Notes: generated by a model from the sequence alone, not told the origin. A stretch of 64,000 nt of DNA from SIG603 sp963589785 (GCA_963589785.1 CAVAMJ010000007.1:53526-117525), one strand, 5' to 3'; shown: positions 35,067-44,758, counted from the stretch's first letter. Made by a program: numbers and translations.

Positions 35067-36412
35067 TATTTCTTAGCACCCGCCTTTCTTACCTCTGACT
35101 TTCCGAGTCTTATAGCCTGAACTATTCTTCTGCCGGCAGGACAGCTAAATGCACAGCATCCGCACTCCATACAGGTCATAATATCGAGCTGCTTGAGCAT
35201 CTCGACATCCTTTCTCTCAGAATACTTCTCAAGCTTTGTCGGAAGAAGATTCATCGGGCAAGCGGCAACGCATCTGCCGCAGCGAATGCACTCTGTCGGC
35301 TCACGAAGCTTTGCTTCCTTTTCGTCAAAGCAAAGAATACCGTTGTTCTGCTTGAGAATAGGCATTTCATCGTTTGTGACCGCAAATCCCATCATAGGGC
35401 CGCCCATGATGATTTTTCTCGGCTCAGACTTATAGCCGCCTGTGAATTCGATAATATCCTTAATAGATGTACCGACTGGAACGATTACGTTCATCGGATT
35501 TTTGACTGCAGAGCCGTCAACGGTGATTCTCTTCATGATGAGCGGAATACCGTTTCTGACATAAGAAGCAAGGAAAGATACAGAACCGATGTTCATTACG
35601 ATAACACCGACATCAGCAGGAAGTTTTCCTGCGGGAACCTTTCTTCCTGTGCAAGCCTGAATGAGCACCTTTTCTGCGCCCTGCGGATAATTTGACTTAA
35701 GCTCGAGAATTCTTACCTCGTCCTCAGGATCGTACAGCGGGTTATCAGCCATCTCCTTGAGATTAGCGATAGCATCTGGCTTGTTGCTCTCTACTGCGAT
35801 AATGCAGCGGTGAATACCGAGAAGGCTCTTAACTAGATAGATACCCTCAAGGACGTTTCTGCCGTTCTCGAGTGCCTCTCTGTGGTCACAGGTAACATAC
35901 GGCTCACACTCTGCACAGTTGATGATGAGTGTGTCGATGTTCTTATCGGGACCGACATTGAGCTTGACGGTTGCGGGGAAGCCGGCGCCGCCCAGACCTA
36001 CAAGTCCGCTGTCCCTTGCGATTTTTACGAGATCCTCTCTTGTTTTCGGCTCCGCCGGGGGAGCAATTGACGGGTCGAGCTCCATAAGTCCGTCTGACTT
36101 AATTACAACTGCGTCCACCATCTGACCGCCTGTGAGCATAATCTGCTTAAGCTCCGATACGGTACCTGAAATCGATGAATGAACAGGAGCACTTACGAAT
36201 GCGTCGTTATCGCCTATTTTTTGACCTCTGTAAACGTGGTCGCCCTTCTTAACAAGCGGCTTACAGGGTGCACCGATATGCTGAGACATAGCAATAGTTA
36301 CAAACTCGGGTGCCGGCATATTGACGGATTCCTTAGCGCTTGTGTTCTTGTGATGAGGAACATGAGCGCCGCCATGTGTTTTAAACGGTTTTGTCGGAAA
36401 TGACAGTTCCAT
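35066..36412 (-). CDS. rnfC: Rnf complex subunit C, NADH-side subunit
   Basis: 448 residues; peripheral cytoplasmic subunit that reduces NAD+. LGGAGFPATVKLN (FMN/NADH-binding region) near residue 138, NCAECEPYVTCDHRE and QGAEKVLIQACTGRKVP follow. Two 4Fe-4S motifs lie at the C-terminus: CIRCGRCVAACPMNL and CMECGCCAFSCPAGR. The start ATG at 36412 has AAGGAG 10 nt upstream; a longer frame to 36451 lacks one. First gene of the operon. Confidence 0.95.
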   Translation of the reverse strand: MELSFPTKPFKTHGGAHVPHHKNTSAKESVNMPAPEFVTIAMSQHIGAPCKPLVKKGDHVYRGQKIGDNDAFVSAPVHSSISGTVSELKQIMLTGGQMVDAVVIKSDGLMELDPSIAPPAEPKTREDLVKIARDSGLVGLGGAGFPATVKLNVGPDKNIDTLIINCAECEPYVTCDHREALENGRNVLEGIYLVKSLLGIHRCIIAVESNKPDAIANLKEMADNPLYDPEDEVRILELKSNYPQGAEKVLIQACTGRKVPAGKLPADVGVIVMNIGSVSFLASYVRNGIPLIMKRITVDGSAVKNPMNVIVPVGTSIKDIIEFTGGYKSEPRKIIMGGPMMGFAVTNDEMPILKQNNGILCFDEKEAKLREPTECIRCGRCVAACPMNLLPTKLEKYSERKDVEMLKQLDIMTCMECGCCAFSCPAGRRIVQAIRLGKSEVRKAGAKK

Positions 36413-36545
36413 TATTACCGTTCTCCTTTCTTTAAGTGTTTTCGCTGACATACAATTTTAATTCGAAAAACACCTCTGATGATATACAGCACGATACAAA
36501 ACGGTAAAAAAAATCAATATTTCTTATCTATTTGGTATCTAATAA

Positions 36546-36574
36546 AATATAACATTTTTCAGTAAGACTTTCAA
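36546..36574 (-). promoter_or_regulatory. promoter of rnfCDGEAB
   Basis: Minus-strand TTGAAA (36569-36574), 17 bp, TATATT (36546-36551), about 130 bp before the rnfC ATG. Confidence 0.65.
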
Positions 36575-36804
36575 TAGATTTATGCTCAAAAATACTGTAT
36601 ACAATCACATTTTTAACTCATTGTTAACACGTTCATTTCACTTTATTTTATACTCTTTAAACGAGCTTTTTAAAACCCAAACAACACTTTTTTCACAATC
36701 AAATTTGAAAAGTTAAAACAAATTAATGATTTGAATTTTCGATACAACAAACTTGCATTTTGAGCTTACATTTTTAATCAAATCGACAAATTTTGCATAA
36801 ATGC

Positions 36805-36833
36805 TTGATTATGCATATCTTTTGGTATAAAAT
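36805..36833 (+). promoter_or_regulatory. promoter of the glycine-riboswitch/AGCS transcript
   Basis: TTGATT (36805-36810), 17 bp, TAAAAT (36828-36833), 29 bp before the first aptamer. The preceding AT-rich stretch (36575-36804) holds nothing else that I recognise. Confidence 0.7.
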
Positions 36834-36861
36834 ACTAAAAAGTTAATCTGCAGTATGAAGT

Positions 36862-37027
36862 ACTCGGGAGAACAGCTAAGCCAAAGTTTTTAGCTTACCG
36901 AAGGAGTAACACTCTCAGGTCTTGAATTTCAAGGTAACCGGGTATGGACGCAATTCTGGAGAATCCCTTTAGTGGGTGCCGAAGGTGCAACGGTTTTTAC
37001 CTAAATCTCTCAGGCAAAAGGACAGAA
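36862..37027 (+). ncRNA. tandem glycine riboswitch upstream of the AGCS symporter
   Basis: Two aptamers with the same conserved cores as the copy at 3759-3910: CCGAAGGAGTAACACTCTCA in the first, GTGCCGAAGGTGCAA and ATCTCTCAGGCAAAAGGACA in the second. A terminator hairpin follows at 37072-37118. Control of an alanine/glycine symporter by glycine is a classic arrangement for this class. Confidence 0.95.
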
Positions 37028-37071
37028 TCAAAAAACATGAATCATTTGATTTGGTGTTCTGTTGTCTTGAG

Positions 37072-37118
37072 AGGTGGCTGAAATTTTAAAATTTCATTGC
37101 CGCCTTTTTCTTTACTGC
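37072..37118 (+). terminator. riboswitch-associated intrinsic terminator
   Basis: GGTGGC-TGAAATTTT pairs with AAAATTTCA-TTGCCGCC, followed by TTTTTCTTT, 16 bp before the AGCS start. It is the probable expression platform. Confidence 0.85.
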
Positions 37119-37133
37119 GATTCAGGAGGAAAG

Positions 37134-38627
37134 ATGATAGAAGCTATAACAAACATCAACAATGCGGTCAACAATGTCGTGTGGGGTTGGCCGGCAGTCA
37201 TTCTTTTAGGCTTTGTCGGCATTCTCATGACATGCCTCACAAAGTTCTTCCAAGTTAGCCACTTCGGTCACTGGATGAAAAAGACAATCGGTGCTATCTT
37301 TGCCGACAGGCACGTAACCAAGCATACAAGCGATAAATCAATCTCTCAGTTCCAGTCCCTTTGCACCGCTTTGGCGGCTACGGTCGGAACAGGTAACATC
37401 GTCGGTGTCGCAGGTGCAATCGCAGTAGGCGGCCCAGGTTCAATCTTCTGGATGTGGGTCATCGCATTTTTCGGAATGATGACAAACTATTCCGAAAACG
37501 TTCTCGGTATTCTTTACAGAAGAAAGAACGCTAAGGGCGAATGGGCAGGCGGTGCCATGTACTACCTTAAGGACGGTCTCGGCGCTAAGAAGCACTGCAA
37601 GTATATCGGACTTATTCTCGCTACACTCTTCTCGATTTTCTGCCTTATCGCATCATTCGGTATCGGTAACCTCGCTCAGATTCAGTCTATCGTTTCAAAT
37701 GTAAATACAGCATTCAGCATTCCGCCTTTTGTTACGGGAATTTTCCTTTTCATCTTGGTCGGTGTTGTCGTTATCGGCGGACTCAAGAGAGTTGCCGCTG
37801 TCACAGAAAAGCTCGTTCCGTTCATGGTTATCTGCTATTTCCTTGGCACAGTGATAATCATTGTAACTCATTTCTATAACATTCCCGCCGCTTTTGCCTC
37901 TATCTTCAAGGGTGCATTTGCAATGCAGAGCGTTGCGGGCGGCATTGTAGGTTCGGGTATTGCACTTGCCATGAAAATGGGCTTTAAGCGAGGAGTTTTC
38001 TCGAACGAAGCGGGTCTCGGCTCATCTGTTATGGTTCACTCAAGCTCCAATGTTAAAGAGCCTGTTCGCCAGGGAATGTGGGGTATTTTCGAGGTTTTCG
38101 CCGACACAATCGTTGTCTGCTCCCTCACCGCTTTAACCATTCTCACTTCCGGTGCAATCAATCTTGACACTGGTGAAATGACAGAAGCTGCCGCCGCTAT
38201 CGGCTCAGATTCTCTTATGAACTATGTTTTCTCTCAGACATTCGGAAAAGTAGGCTCATGGTTCATCGCCTTAGCTATTTTACTTTTCGCATTCTCAACG
38301 GTACTCGGATGGAGCCACTACGGTTCTACTGCGTTTGAATATCTCTTTGGCAGAAAGAACGTCAAGTTCTACAAGATATTCTTCACCGTTCTCGTAATCA
38401 TCTCCTCTATCTGCTCCTCACAGCTTGCTTGGGATCTCTCCGATACATTCAACGGACTCATGATGATTCCTAACCTCATCGGTGTTTTGGTTCTCGCTCC
38501 TCAGGTTGTGAAGACAACCAAAAACTATGTTGACCGCCATATGCGCGGCATGGATGTGAAGCCGATTCTCTCAATGATTCCGGAAATTGAAGAGGAACAA
38601 ATGAAAAACTTCGATCCTGACGAATAA
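37134..38627 (+). CDS. sodium:alanine/glycine symporter (AGCS family)
   Basis: 497 residues with about ten helices. Family signatures: TVGTGNIVGVAGAIAVGGPG near residue 85, FWMWVIAFFGMMTNYSEN, and FKRGVFSNEAGLGSS near residue 285. It imports glycine or alanine with Na+. Start ATG at 37134 follows CAGGAGGAAAG; the longer frame from 37074 runs through the terminator hairpin and is rejected. The glycine riboswitch points to glycine as substrate or signal. It ends with a strong terminator. Confidence 0.95.
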   Translation: MIEAITNINNAVNNVVWGWPAVILLGFVGILMTCLTKFFQVSHFGHWMKKTIGAIFADRHVTKHTSDKSISQFQSLCTALAATVGTGNIVGVAGAIAVGGPGSIFWMWVIAFFGMMTNYSENVLGILYRRKNAKGEWAGGAMYYLKDGLGAKKHCKYIGLILATLFSIFCLIASFGIGNLAQIQSIVSNVNTAFSIPPFVTGIFLFILVGVVVIGGLKRVAAVTEKLVPFMVICYFLGTVIIIVTHFYNIPAAFASIFKGAFAMQSVAGGIVGSGIALAMKMGFKRGVFSNEAGLGSSVMVHSSSNVKEPVRQGMWGIFEVFADTIVVCSLTALTILTSGAINLDTGEMTEAAAAIGSDSLMNYVFSQTFGKVGSWFIALAILLFAFSTVLGWSHYGSTAFEYLFGRKNVKFYKIFFTVLVIISSICSSQLAWDLSDTFNGLMMIPNLIGVLVLAPQVVKTTKNYVDRHMRGMDVKPILSMIPEIEEEQMKNFDPDE

Positions 38628-38666
38628 TATCTAATTATAAGTTAACTTAATAAATACACAAAAACA

Positions 38667-38706
38667 AAAACTGCGGTAGGCTATCCTATCGCAGTTTTCT
38701 CTTTTT
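38667..38706. terminator. bidirectional terminator between AGCS and apbE
   Basis: AAAACTGCGGTAGG and TCCTATCGCAGTTTT with a 3-nt loop, T-rich on both sides. Confidence 0.85.
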
Positions 38707-38718
38707 ATCAGTTCTAAT

Positions 38719-39747
38719 TTAAGACTGAAGCGAAGTGTAATCAATTCCGCTTGTAATTTTCACGCTGTCATCATTATATACAAACACCGCATTAGCGTTA
38801 TATTTCTCAAGAAGACTTTGGCTGTCTTCATAGCCTAAAGAGAAGCAAGCTGTTGCGAGTGCATCGCTTATCGTTCCGTTATCACAAAATACCGTCACGC
38901 TCGCAAGATCGGTTTCTACGGGATAGCCTGTCTTAGTATCTAAAATATGATGGTAAGTTTTTCCGTCATATTCAAAATTCTTTGCCGTTCCCGATGTTGA
39001 GCAATATCCCGATGTAATTTTCACCTTTCCGATTATTTTGCTCGAATCGGAATTTTCTATTCCTATTGTCCAGCTGTAATCTGACGTGCTGTAAACGCCA
39101 ATACTTCCTCCGACAGAAACCATAGCATGCTCGACATCAAGCGCTTTGTACTCTGCGATAATAACATCGCAAGCCGCTCCGTTCCCCACAGAACTGAGGT
39201 CTAATGCATAGCCTGAGGATTTGAAGCTGTAAGCAGAATTGTCGGCATCATATCGAAGTGCCGAATAATCCACCTTTTGAAGCACTTTAGAAATCATTTC
39301 ATCGCTTGGCGGTTCGCTGGGAGAATTATCAAATCCCCACAAATTGCTTAGAGGAAGTATTGTGATGTCAAGCGCTCCGCCGCTTTCTTTACAGACTTCA
39401 AGCGCCTCATTCAGAATATTTTCAGTTGCCGTGCTGACCTCTGTCCAGTCCTTGCCGGCATTTGCGTTGATTTTGTAAATATCGCTGTCTTCAAGCTTCC
39501 AGCTGAGTAAGCTCTCAAGCTTTTCCGCCGCCTGAGCACCGTTTTCCGTCGCAGTCTCAGAGTCTTTGCCGTAGACGCTTTGTTCAACTGCAGTACCCAT
39601 AGCATAGGTTACTGTCTCTGACTTTGCGGTGGTTTTTCCGTTAATCACAATTTGAGCGACTGCAATCGCAATGGCTAAAATAACCAGTACTGCAACAATA
39701 ACGATACTTGATTTTTTGATTTTCTTAAATTTAAATTTCATTTTCAT
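38719..39747 (-). CDS. apbE: FAD:protein FMN transferase (ApbE family)
   Basis: Attaches FMN to threonines of extracytoplasmic flavoproteins such as RnfG and RnfD. 342 residues from the ATG at 39747. One N-terminal membrane helix (VIVAVLVILAIAIAVAQIVI) anchors a domain with YALDLSSVGNGAACDVI and VSVGGSIGVYS. The metal/FAD region is YHHILDTKTGYPVETDLAS near residue 270. No strong ribosome binding site is seen at 39747 or at the upstream ATG 39807, so the start is uncertain. Proximity to rnf supports a functional link. Confidence 0.9.
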   Translation of the reverse strand: MKMKFKFKKIKKSSIVIVAVLVILAIAIAVAQIVINGKTTAKSETVTYAMGTAVEQSVYGKDSETATENGAQAAEKLESLLSWKLEDSDIYKINANAGKDWTEVSTATENILNEALEVCKESGGALDITILPLSNLWGFDNSPSEPPSDEMISKVLQKVDYSALRYDADNSAYSFKSSGYALDLSSVGNGAACDVIIAEYKALDVEHAMVSVGGSIGVYSTSDYSWTIGIENSDSSKIIGKVKITSGYCSTSGTAKNFEYDGKTYHHILDTKTGYPVETDLASVTVFCDNGTISDALATACFSLGYEDSQSLLEKYNANAVFVYNDDSVKITSGIDYTSLQS

Positions 39748-39890
39748 ATTACAAAATAATACGGTGAAATTATGAACAATTCCACCGTAAAAGTTAATTT
39801 TCCCCATAAAAAGGAAAGGGGACCGAAAACAAAGTTCCCGGCCCTAAAAAGAAAGAAAGAAGTAGGTATAATCTTAATTAATATTTCCTA

Positions 39891-40505
39891 TCATCCAAGG
39901 CGGTTAATAGCCTCGATGATTACGTCGACTGCTTCATCTACTGAGAAGACACCCGTGTCGATGGTGAGATTGTAGTTATTCAAATCGTCCCATCTCTTGT
40001 TTGAGTAGAAGTTGTAGTAGTTAGCTCTCTGCTTGTCCTTCTTTGTGATGAAGTCAAGCGCCTTCTTCTCGGTTGTCTGTCCAGTCTCAACAGCCCACTT
40101 TGCTCTCTGCTCTGCAGGAGCGTGGATAAATACTCTGAAAACATTCGGATTATCACGAAGAATATAACTTCCGCAACGACCGATGATTACGCACGGTCCC
40201 TCTTCAGCTGCCTTTTTGATGATATCCGTCTGTAAAATAAAGAGCTTATCGTTAATCGGCATATCGTTCATGCCCGTAAAATGAGCACCGAAAGGATAAT
40301 TACCCATAACCATGGAATAGAGAAGTGAATTTCCGGCTTTCTCATCAGCCTGATTACAAATCTCTTCGCTTAAGCCACTCTGCTTTGCAGCCATTGCAAT
40401 AAGCTCCTTGTCAAAGTACTTAACTCCGAGCTTCTCGGCAAGCTTGATTCCAACGTTGTGTCCGTGGCTTCCAAACTGTCTAGCAATAGTAATAACAGGT
40501 AACAT
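39891..40505 (-). CDS. cytidylate kinase-like family protein (AAA_26)
   Basis: 204 residues. N-terminal MLPVITIARQFGSHGHNVG replaces a standard Walker A with the RQ(F/Y)GSGG-like segment of the cytidylate-kinase-like family. YFDKELIAMAAKQSGLSEE, GPCVIIGRCGSYIL and FRVFIHAPAEQRAKW follow, as in that family. Real phosphate acceptor unknown; these proteins are common singletons in Clostridia. GGGGTG lies 7 nt before the ATG at 40505, preferred over ATG 40523. Confidence 0.83.
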   Translation of the reverse strand: MLPVITIARQFGSHGHNVGIKLAEKLGVKYFDKELIAMAAKQSGLSEEICNQADEKAGNSLLYSMVMGNYPFGAHFTGMNDMPINDKLFILQTDIIKKAAEEGPCVIIGRCGSYILRDNPNVFRVFIHAPAEQRAKWAVETGQTTEKKALDFITKKDKQRANYYNFYSNKRWDDLNNYNLTIDTGVFSVDEAVDVIIEAINRLG

Positions 40506-40885
40506 AAACACACCCCATTTCAAAGGATAAGCCTAAAGGCTAAATCATAAATCACTTTCAACGTTCATTTTTGAAGCAGAAGTAAATTTTTATCTGTGAT
40601 ATTAACTTACTCTTAACTTCTGATTACATCTTAGTGCACTTTTCTCAAAATGTCAATAGTTTTATCAAAATTTTGTTATGTTTTGATAATATTTTGTTGA
40701 AAATGACACGCTCAGTGATTTTGAGGTGTTGCGACATAAACATCCTTGTGCCGACGCACCATATTATTTTATCATTTTAAAATAAAAAATCAAGAGGTTT
40801 TTCGGCTCAAATATCAATAAATTGTAAACAATATCCATTAATTTCCTTTTATTTCAAAATATGTATCCAAAAACGCAATTTTCAC
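40506..40885. other. AT-rich gene-free stretch between AAA_26 and pgk
   Basis: Holds no recognisable gene. A weak dyad GGTGTTGCG...CGCACC around 40720-40750 could form a hairpin on either strand, but I recognise no riboswitch core in it. The pgk promoter follows at 40886. Confidence 0.4.
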
Positions 40886-40914
40886 TTGCATTATTACTCT
40901 CTTTGTAATAAAAT
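40886..40914 (+). promoter_or_regulatory. promoter of pgk
   Basis: TTGCAT (40886-40891), 17 bp, TAAAAT (40909-40914), giving a leader of about 85 nt. Confidence 0.65.
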
Positions 40915-41006
40915 GGGTATGTGAAAAACCTGTCATTCTTTTTGGGGCAGATTAAAAAATAGTTCACAGACTATAATCAATAATAAAAAAAGGAGTGTGC
41001 ATAACA

Positions 41007-42215
41007 ATGGCTTTAAATAAAGTTACTGTTGATGACATCAATGTTAAGGGCAAAAAGGTTCTCGTTCGTGTAGACTTTAACGTACCTATGAAGGACGGCG
41101 TTATCACAAACGACAACAGAATCGTTGCTGCTCTTCCTACAATCAAGAAGCTTATCGCTGACGGCGGAAAGGTAATCCTCTGCTCTCACCTCGGTAAGCC
41201 GAAGAACGGTCCTGAGGCTAAGTTCTCTCTTGCTCCTTGCGCAGTAAGACTTTCTGAGCTTCTCGGTCAGCCTGTAGTATTTGCCGATGACGACACAGTT
41301 GTAGGCGAAAACGCAAAGGCTGCTGTTGCTAACATGAAGGACGGCGATGTTGTTCTTCTTCAGAACACAAGATTCAGAAAAGAAGAGACAAAGAACCTCG
41401 AGCCATTCTCAACAGAGCTTGCTTCTCTCGCTGAAGTATTTGTTATGGACGCTTTCGGTTCCGCTCACAGAGCACACTGCTCAACAGCCGGTGTAACAGA
41501 TCACATCAAGGAGACCGCTGTCGGCTACCTCATGCAGAAGGAAATCAACTTCCTCGGCAATGCAGTTGAAGAGCCGGTAAGACCTTTTGTTGCTATCCTC
41601 GGCGGCGCTAAGGTTGCAGATAAGCTTAATGTTATCAACAACCTCCTCGAGAAGTGCGATACACTCATCATCGGCGGCGGAATGGCATATACATTCATCA
41701 AGGCTCAGGGCGGCACAGTCGGTAAGAGCCTCGTTGACGACACAAAGATTGAGTACTGCGCAGAGATGATCAAGAAGGCTGCTGACATGGGCAAGACACT
41801 TCTTCTCCCTGTTGACACAGTAGCTTCTAAGGACTTCCCTGATCCGATCGACGGACCTATCGAGACAACTATTGTTCCTACAATGGCTATCCCTGATGAC
41901 ATGGAGGGTCTTGACATCGGACCTGAGACTCAGAAGACATACGCTGAGGCAGTTAAGACAGCTAAGACAGTTGTTTGGAACGGACCTATGGGCGTTTTCG
42001 AGAACCCGACACTTGCTGCAGGTACAATCGCAGTTGCTAAGGCTCTCGCTGAGACAGACGCTACAACAATCATCGGCGGCGGTGACTCCGCAGCAGCAGT
42101 TATGCAGCTGGGCTTCGCTGACAAGATGTCTCATATCTCAACAGGCGGCGGCGCTTCTCTTGAGTATCTCGAGGGTAAGGTTCTTCCGGGTGTTGCAGTT
42201 ATTGCCGACAAGTAA
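41007..42215 (+). CDS. pgk: phosphoglycerate kinase
   Basis: Glycolytic ATP-forming step (1,3-bisphosphoglycerate + ADP). KVLVRVDFNVPMKDG near residue 18, HLGKPKNGPEAKFSL, RAHCSTAGV, the hinge ILGGAKVADK and IIGGGDSAAAV near the C-terminus. 402 residues. Start ATG 41007 with AGGAG 11 nt upstream; the in-frame GTG at 40995 overlaps that site. Codon use is strongly biased (CTC/CTT leucine, almost no CTG), as expected of a highly expressed gene. Confidence 0.97.
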   Translation: MALNKVTVDDINVKGKKVLVRVDFNVPMKDGVITNDNRIVAALPTIKKLIADGGKVILCSHLGKPKNGPEAKFSLAPCAVRLSELLGQPVVFADDDTVVGENAKAAVANMKDGDVVLLQNTRFRKEETKNLEPFSTELASLAEVFVMDAFGSAHRAHCSTAGVTDHIKETAVGYLMQKEINFLGNAVEEPVRPFVAILGGAKVADKLNVINNLLEKCDTLIIGGGMAYTFIKAQGGTVGKSLVDDTKIEYCAEMIKKAADMGKTLLLPVDTVASKDFPDPIDGPIETTIVPTMAIPDDMEGLDIGPETQKTYAEAVKTAKTVVWNGPMGVFENPTLAAGTIAVAKALAETDATTIIGGGDSAAAVMQLGFADKMSHISTGGGASLEYLEGKVLPGVAVIADK

Positions 42216-42228
42216 TTTTATCTAAAAT

Positions 42229-42262
42229 ATGGGGCAGGCTGATTGCGGTTTGCCCCATTTTA
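42229..42262 (+). terminator. terminator between pgk and tpiA
   Basis: ATGGGGCA pairs with TGCCCCAT, then TTTACTC. The T-run is short; partial readthrough into tpiA is possible. Confidence 0.6.
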
Positions 42263-42293
42263 CTCTAAATATAATTGAAAGGATTTTTTCGTC

Positions 42294-43064
42294 ATGAATA
42301 AGTCAACAAGAAAAGCAGTTATCGCTGGTAACTGGAAAATGAATAAAACACCGTCAGAGACAACAGCTCTCATCAACGAGATGAAGCCTCTCGTAGCAGA
42401 CGCTTCCTGTGATGTTGTTCTCTGCGTACCATACATCGACATCCCGGCAGCTGTTGAGGCAGCTAAGGGCTCAAACATCAAGATCGGTGCTGAGAACGTT
42501 CACTTCAAGTCAAGCGGTGCTTACACAGGTGAGGTTTCCGTTGATATGCTCAAGGAAGCAGGCGTTGAGTATGTAGTTATCGGTCACTCCGAGAGAAGAC
42601 AGTACTTCGGCGAGACAGACCAGACTGTTAACCTTCGTTCTTTGGCTGCTCTTAACGGCGGTCTCAAGGCTATCATTTGCGTCGGTGAGACACTCGAGCA
42701 GAGAGAGCTTGGCTACACAGAGACTCTCCTCAAGTATCAGACAAAGATGGCTCTCACAAATGTTACAGCTGAGCAGCTCAAGAATGTTATCATCGCTTAC
42801 GAGCCAGTTTGGGCTATCGGCACAGGCGTTACAGCTACAGCTGATCAGGCAGATGAGGGCAACGGCTATGTAAGAGCAGCTATCGCAGAGGCTTACGGCG
42901 CTGAGGTTGCTGAGACTGTTACAGTTCAGTACGGCGGATCTATGAACGCTAAGAACGCAGCTGAGCTCGTTTCCAAGGTAAACGTTGACGGCGGACTCAT
43001 CGGCGGCGCTTCACTCAAGGCTCAGGACTTCTCCGTAATCGTTAAGGCTGCTTCCGAGGGCTGA
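42294..43064 (+). CDS. tpiA: triose-phosphate isomerase
   Basis: Interconverts dihydroxyacetone phosphate and glyceraldehyde 3-phosphate. AGNWKMNKTPSE (catalytic Lys), YVVIGHSERRQYFGETD (catalytic His) near residue 95, IIAYEPVWAIGTG (catalytic Glu) near residue 165, and VQYGGSMNAKN phosphate-binding loop. 256 residues, normal. GAAAGGA lies 13 nt upstream of the ATG, a rather long spacing. Between pgk and gpmI. Confidence 0.97.
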   Translation: MNKSTRKAVIAGNWKMNKTPSETTALINEMKPLVADASCDVVLCVPYIDIPAAVEAAKGSNIKIGAENVHFKSSGAYTGEVSVDMLKEAGVEYVVIGHSERRQYFGETDQTVNLRSLAALNGGLKAIICVGETLEQRELGYTETLLKYQTKMALTNVTAEQLKNVIIAYEPVWAIGTGVTATADQADEGNGYVRAAIAEAYGAEVAETVTVQYGGSMNAKNAAELVSKVNVDGGLIGGASLKAQDFSVIVKAASEG

Positions 43065-43180
43065 TTTCCTCGTAATTAGGAACAACCGAAGAGTTTGAGC
43101 CTAATTACCGATTTACGGCATCAGTATATCAAGCTCTGACTGTTTGTTTCGATAAGCTATTCAATAATTTATCCGAATGA

Positions 43181-43214
43181 AAGGGAGCAGTCAGATTTCT
43201 GCTCCCTTTTTAAA
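43181..43214 (+). terminator. intrinsic terminator between tpiA and gpmI
   Basis: GGGAGCAG-TCAGATTT-CTGCTCCC then TTTTT. It implies gpmI is either separately started or expressed by readthrough. Confidence 0.8.
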
Positions 43215-43240
43215 TATTTACAATTGAGGTTCTCTAATAT

Positions 43241-44758
43241 ATGAAAAAACCATTAGTTTTAATGATTCTTGACGGCTATGGAATTGCTCCCGCAGAGGGC
43301 AACGCAATCGAAGCCGCAAAAAGACCTAATTTAAGAAAGCTCTTCAATGAGTATCCGAACACAATCATCGGTGCTTCCGGAATGGATGTCGGTCTGCCTG
43401 ACGGACAGATGGGCAACAGCGAGGTTGGTCACACAAATATCGGTGCCGGCAGAATTGTTTATCAGCCGCTCACAGAAATCACAAAGTCTATAAGCGACGG
43501 CGAGATGTTCAAGAACGAAGCTCTTAACGATGCTATGGACAAGGCTCTTGAAAAGGGTACAGCTCTTCACCTCCTCGGACTTCTCTCCGACGGTGGCGTT
43601 CACTCTCACATTGAGCACCTTGCTGGTCTTCTTCAGATGGCAAAGAATAAGGGCCTTACTGAAGTCTATGTTCACTGCTTCATGGACGGCCGTGACGTTC
43701 CTCCTTCATCAGGCAAGGACTATGTCTGCCAGCTTATGGACAAGATGAAGGAAATCGGCGTCGGCAAGATCGCTACAATCTCCGGTCGTTACTATGCAAT
43801 GGACAGAGATAACAACTGGGATAGAGTAGAAAAGGCTTATGCCGCAATGGTATACGGCGAGGGCAACCATGCCGCATGTCCTAAGTGCGCTATGCAGAAC
43901 TCCTATGACGAGGGTGTTACAGATGAGTTTGTAATTCCTTGCGTTATCGACGGCGCTAAAAAGATTGAGTCCGGCGATTCAATCATCTTCTTCAATTTCC
44001 GTCCTGACAGAGCTCGTGAGATCACTCGTACATTTGTTGACGATGAGTTCACTGGCTTCGAGCGCAAGGGCGGCAGACCAGACGTATTCTTCGTTTGCAT
44101 GAGACAGTACGATGCTTCCATGCCGAATGTCGAGGTTGCTTACAAGGATAAGAAGCTTACAAATACTCTCGGTGAGTATCTCGCAGCTAACGGAAAGACT
44201 CAGCTTAGAATTGCTGAGACAGAGAAGTATGCTCACGTAACATTCTTCTTCAACGGCGGTGTAGAGACACAGTTCGAGGGCGAAGACAGAATTCTTGTTG
44301 CTTCTCCTAAGGTTGCTACTTATGACCTTCAGCCTCACATGAGCGCTTATGAGGTCACAGATAAGCTTGACGAAGCACTTAAGTCAGGCAAATACGACGT
44401 TGTCATCCTCAACTACGCTAACTGCGACATGGTTGGTCACACAGGTGTATTTGATGCTGCTGTTGCAGCTGTTGAGGCTGTTGATACATGCGTAGGCAGA
44501 ATTGCAGAAACAGTTCTTTCACTCGGCGGCACAATTCTTCTCACAGCTGACCACGGCAACGCTGATAAGATGATTGATGAGAACGGTGCTCCATTCACTG
44601 CTCACACAACAAATCCTGTTCCGTTCCTTGTTATCGGTCAGGGTGATGTTAAGCTCAGAGAAGGCGGCGTTCTCGCTGACCTCGCTCCTACCATGCTCAA
44701 GATTCTCGGACTTCCGCAGCCTGAGGAAATGACAGGTAAGTCAATTATCGTTGATTAA
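43241..44758 (+). CDS. gpmI: 2,3-bisphosphoglycerate-independent phosphoglycerate mutase
   Basis: Alkaline-phosphatase-superfamily enzyme converting 3- to 2-phosphoglycerate with two Mn2+. LVLMILDGYGIAP (metal Asp), GNSEVGHTNIGAGR (phosphoserine nucleophile, near residue 66), CFMDGRDVPPSSG, and C-terminal LTADHGNADKMID metal ligands. 505 residues, normal. GAGGT precedes the ATG. Third glycolytic gene of the cluster; gap and eno are not in the window. Confidence 0.97.
   Translation: MKKPLVLMILDGYGIAPAEGNAIEAAKRPNLRKLFNEYPNTIIGASGMDVGLPDGQMGNSEVGHTNIGAGRIVYQPLTEITKSISDGEMFKNEALNDAMDKALEKGTALHLLGLLSDGGVHSHIEHLAGLLQMAKNKGLTEVYVHCFMDGRDVPPSSGKDYVCQLMDKMKEIGVGKIATISGRYYAMDRDNNWDRVEKAYAAMVYGEGNHAACPKCAMQNSYDEGVTDEFVIPCVIDGAKKIESGDSIIFFNFRPDRAREITRTFVDDEFTGFERKGGRPDVFFVCMRQYDASMPNVEVAYKDKKLTNTLGEYLAANGKTQLRIAETEKYAHVTFFFNGGVETQFEGEDRILVASPKVATYDLQPHMSAYEVTDKLDEALKSGKYDVVILNYANCDMVGHTGVFDAAVAAVEAVDTCVGRIAETVLSLGGTILLTADHGNADKMIDENGAPFTAHTTNPVPFLVIGQGDVKLREGGVLADLAPTMLKILGLPQPEEMTGKSIIVD

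Noticed and set aside
37074..37133. Longer N-terminus for the AGCS symporter
   Set aside because: The extra codons run through the riboswitch terminator hairpin, while AGGAGG sits before the ATG at 37134.
41481..42134. 217-codon frame antisense to pgk
   Set aside because: It mirrors pgk with its strong codon bias, has Cys/Leu/Ser-rich shadow composition and no ribosome binding site.
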